Position numbers and translations under genes: made by a program. This document shows positions 12,914 through 14,973 of a DNA stretch of 14,973 nucleotides, piece by piece. Position 1 is the first letter of the stretch. The number at the start of each line of letters is the position of its first letter. The notes beneath the pieces were generated by a model. The model was not told the DNA's origin and ran no database searches. It worked only from the letters and a program-made list of their open reading frames with translations. The DNA is from Phycisphaerae bacterium (GTDB lineage: Bacteria; Planctomycetota; Phycisphaerae; Phycisphaerales; SM1A02), in NCBI GenBank assembly GCA_016873355.1, contig VGXK01000011.1, positions 1 to 14,973 of the forward strand. Direction: 5' to 3'.

Positions 12914-14973
12914 CTACCCGCGATCCTTGAACTTCTTCGGCGGGCCCTTCTGCTTCTGCCGCGCTCGCTCGAGCGCCTCGGCGTACATGCGACCCATGAG
13001 ATCCCTCGACTTCTTCTTCGGCGCCGGCGCCTTCGGCGCGAGGTCCATCTTCTTGATCTGCTCGCGAACGCGCTTGCCCTCGAAGATGCCGACGATCGTC
13101 GAGGTGAGGATGTAGAGGGTCAATCCCGCGGGCGCCTTGAAGAGGCCGATCGGGAAGATGATGACCATCATCCACTTCATCATCTTCTGCTGCTGCTCCT
13201 GCTCGGGCGTCAGCTTCGTGGTCGGCGGCGGCGTCATGTACTTCTGGCTGATCCAGAAGACGACGCCCATCAGCAGCGGGATGAGATTGATTCCCTGGAG
13301 CGTGAAGAGCCAGAGATTGATCTCGGACGGGAAGACGATGAAGTTGTCGGGCGCGCTCAGATCACCGAGGAATCGCCAGCCCCACAGGGACTGGAACACA
13401 CCGAAGAACGCCGACTGCTGCCTGAGATCGAACGCGAAGTAGAGCACCGCGTAGAGCGCGATCCAGATGGGCGTCTGAAGGAACGTGGGCAGGATGCCGC
13501 CGAGGCAGCCGACCGGGTTCACGCCCTTCTCGCGATAGAGGCGCATCTGCTCCACCTGGAGTCGCTGGGGATCGTCGCCGTGGCGCTGCTTGAGCGCGTC
13601 GAGCTGCGGCTTGAGTTCCTGCATGCCGCGCGCGAAGCGCTGCATGTTCACCTGCGAGTACTTCGTCAGGGGGTGGAGGAGGACTCGCACGATCACCACG
13701 AGCACGATGATGGCCAGTCCCCAGTCGAAGACGACCCAGTCGTGCAGGAACATGAGCAGTTGCACGATGAGCGTGGCGAGCCATGCGAACGTGCACCACG
13801 AACAGCAGCCGCTGATCTGGTAGAGGATGAGTCCGCCGAGATTGAGCCCCGCGTACGGCTCGACGCGATCGAGCACGCGCGGGTCGAGCGGCCCGGCGTA
13901 GACGAAGAGATCGAGCGAGCCCGTCGACGCGGGCGCCACCGAGAACGCAGGCGAACGCAGCGTGCTGAAGATCGTGCGCACCGGATCGTTCAGGTCGGCG
14001 GTGACGGCGACTTCGGCGACGACTCCCGCCACGCTCTTGGAGTTCTGCGTCGGCGGGCGATAGCCGCCGTGCACGGCGAGCGAGAAGTATCGATTCGTGG
14101 TGCCGAACCAGCACATCTCGTAGCCCGCCTCGAGCTGCGCCTTCGTCGGCCAGAGCTGATTCGAACCCGCCTCGATGCGCGAGAGCACGGTCGACCGCTC
14201 CTCCGTCGCGCCGTGCACGATCACCGACTGGCGGCTCGGATCGCGGGCGGCGCTGAAGAGATAGCCGAACTGGAATCGGCGCGTGTCCATGAAGCCGCCG
14301 CTCTCGAGCGTGAGGTCGCCCGGACCGCACTGCGACCACGCGAGCCGGAGTTCGCGAGCCGTGCGATTCTCGAAACGATGCACGAGCGCGAGATCGAATC
14401 CCGCGCCGAAGGCATCGCGTCCGCCCGGCGCGAGCTCGAAGCGCCGCTCGACGACGAGCACGACGGCGCCCGCGTCGTCGACGATCTCGGTCGAGAAGAC
14501 GCCCGGGGCGCGCTCGGCCCAGACGTCGTCGAGCAGCTTCACCTGCTCGCCGTCGATCGAGCAGTCGATTGCCGCGAGCAGCGGGACCATGTTGCCGCCG
14601 AAGCGCTGGAGCGACGACAGCACGTAGCGCTCGGAATCCGCCGGAAGCGGAGGCGGATTCGCGGCCCCGGCCTTCACCGCTCGCTCATGCGCCTCGAACG
14701 CGGCGCGAGCCTCCGCGTGCTTCCAGTACTCGCTGAAGACGATCTCCGAGATGCCGGCGCCGCGCGGATGGAAGCGGATGCGGAAGCGTGCGGCGTCGGA
14801 ATCGAGCGAGCCGATCGGCGCGAACGAATCCTCGCCCGGCGCCGCGGCGCCGCCGGGCACGCGCGCCGAGAGAAGCTTCGAGTAGCCCGCCGCGCGGGGA
14901 GGCGGCGCGTTCGCCGCGGCGGCGGCGGGCGTCGGCGGTGATGCGCTCGCGGCCGGCGCGGCGGCAGCCGGCG
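12914..14973 (-). CDS. yidC: Membrane protein insertase YidC, 5' end outside the window
   Basis: YidC inserts proteins into the inner membrane alone or with SecYEG. At least 686 codons are present; the frame is still open at the window edge, so the first membrane helix and true start are missing. From the edge come an Ala/Pro-rich linker and a beta-rich periplasmic domain ('RFRIRFHPRGAGISEI' to 'LDLFVYAGPLDP'). The five-helix core follows: 'LAIIVLVVIVRVLLHPLTKYSQ' carries the conserved groove Arg, 'MQELKPQLDALKQRHGDD' the C1 hairpin, 'REKGVNPVGCLGGILPTFLQ' the next helix, and 'FPIGLFKAPAGLTLYIL' the last core helix. The basic tail ('KKKSRD', 'RQKQKGPPKKFKDRG') fits ribosome contact. A Cys cluster, 'SGCCSWC', precedes the first core helix. 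mnmE follows on the same strand. Confidence 0.97.
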   Translation of the reverse strand, partial: PAAAAPAASASPPTPAAAAANAPPPRAAGYSKLLSARVPGGAAAPGEDSFAPIGSLDSDAARFRIRFHPRGAGISEIVFSEYWKHAEARAAFEAHERAVKAGAANPPPLPADSERYVLSSLQRFGGNMVPLLAAIDCSIDGEQVKLLDDVWAERAPGVFSTEIVDDAGAVVLVVERRFELAPGGRDAFGAGFDLALVHRFENRTARELRLAWSQCGPGDLTLESGGFMDTRRFQFGYLFSAARDPSRQSVIVHGATEERSTVLSRIEAGSNQLWPTKAQLEAGYEMCWFGTTNRYFSLAVHGGYRPPTQNSKSVAGVVAEVAVTADLNDPVRTIFSTLRSPAFSVAPASTGSLDLFVYAGPLDPRVLDRVEPYAGLNLGGLILYQISGCCSWCTFAWLATLIVQLLMFLHDWVVFDWGLAIIVLVVIVRVLLHPLTKYSQVNMQRFARGMQELKPQLDALKQRHGDDPQRLQVEQMRLYREKGVNPVGCLGGILPTFLQTPIWIALYAVLYFAFDLRQQSAFFGVFQSLWGWRFLGDLSAPDNFIVFPSEINLWLFTLQGINLIPLLMGVVFWISQKYMTPPPTTKLTPEQEQQQKMMKWMMVIIFPIGLFKAPAGLTLYILTSTIVGIFEGKRVREQIKKMDLAPKAPAPKKKSRDLMGRMYAEALERARQKQKGPPKKFKDRG

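Noticed and set aside
11687..14941. A 1084-codon open frame on the plus strand, antisense to mnmE and yidC
   Set aside because: Its translation is Arg/Ala/Ser/Glu-rich with no domain, and it lies opposite two unmistakable conserved genes. Such frames are expected in GC-rich DNA, where stop codons are rare in shadow frames.

Overview
The window is very GC-rich and densely coded. Its protein types are Gram-negative: a TolC-family outer-membrane efflux protein, an OprO/OprP-like porin, and a YidC with a large periplasmic domain. The porin begins with a coiled coil followed by an 'SPDGNF' entry motif. Together with the base composition and Ala/Arg-rich low-complexity inserts in housekeeping enzymes, this suggests Planctomycetota (perhaps Phycisphaerae-like). 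That assignment is an inference: there is no rRNA or other lineage marker here.

Layout. (1) 1-2057 is an efflux locus. A small YtcA-family lipoprotein and the first codons of a following gene run left out of the window, divergent from a TolC-family outer-membrane protein. (2) 2103-5969 is core metabolism: phosphoglycerate mutase (gpmI) divergent from the PLP-homeostasis protein YggS, then a small membrane protein with two CxxC knuckles divergent from thymidylate kinase (tmk). (3) 6031-9350 is a porin head-to-head with an orphan ABC ATPase. (4) 9465-14973 is a leftward run of five genes: yidC (5' end outside the window), mnmE, a Tat-exported ankyrin-repeat protein, an acyl-CoA thioesterase and a DciA/DUF721 protein. 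The yidC-mnmE order is the widespread bacterial one, here without jag between them.

The most striking shared signal is regulatory. Ten of the eleven genes whose upstream DNA is complete and that code for more than a few residues were compared with mnmE and the ankyrin gene; ten of the twelve have a TANNNT hexamer ending 6 to 12 bases before the start codon. No Shine-Dalgarno sequence is visible at any of them. This is the arrangement expected for leaderless or nearly leaderless mRNAs, and it also helps choose start codons (426 for the TolC-family gene, 5199 for the CxxC protein, 10280 for the thioesterase). mnmE and the ankyrin gene lack it and are probably read from upstream.

I see no CRISPR array, insertion sequence, tRNA, rRNA or phage gene, and no clear new defence or biosynthetic system. 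The unusual items are the promoter pattern, a divergent MnmE GTPase domain with a repeat-derived insertion, and a membrane protein whose two zinc-ribbon knuckles are separated by a transmembrane hairpin.
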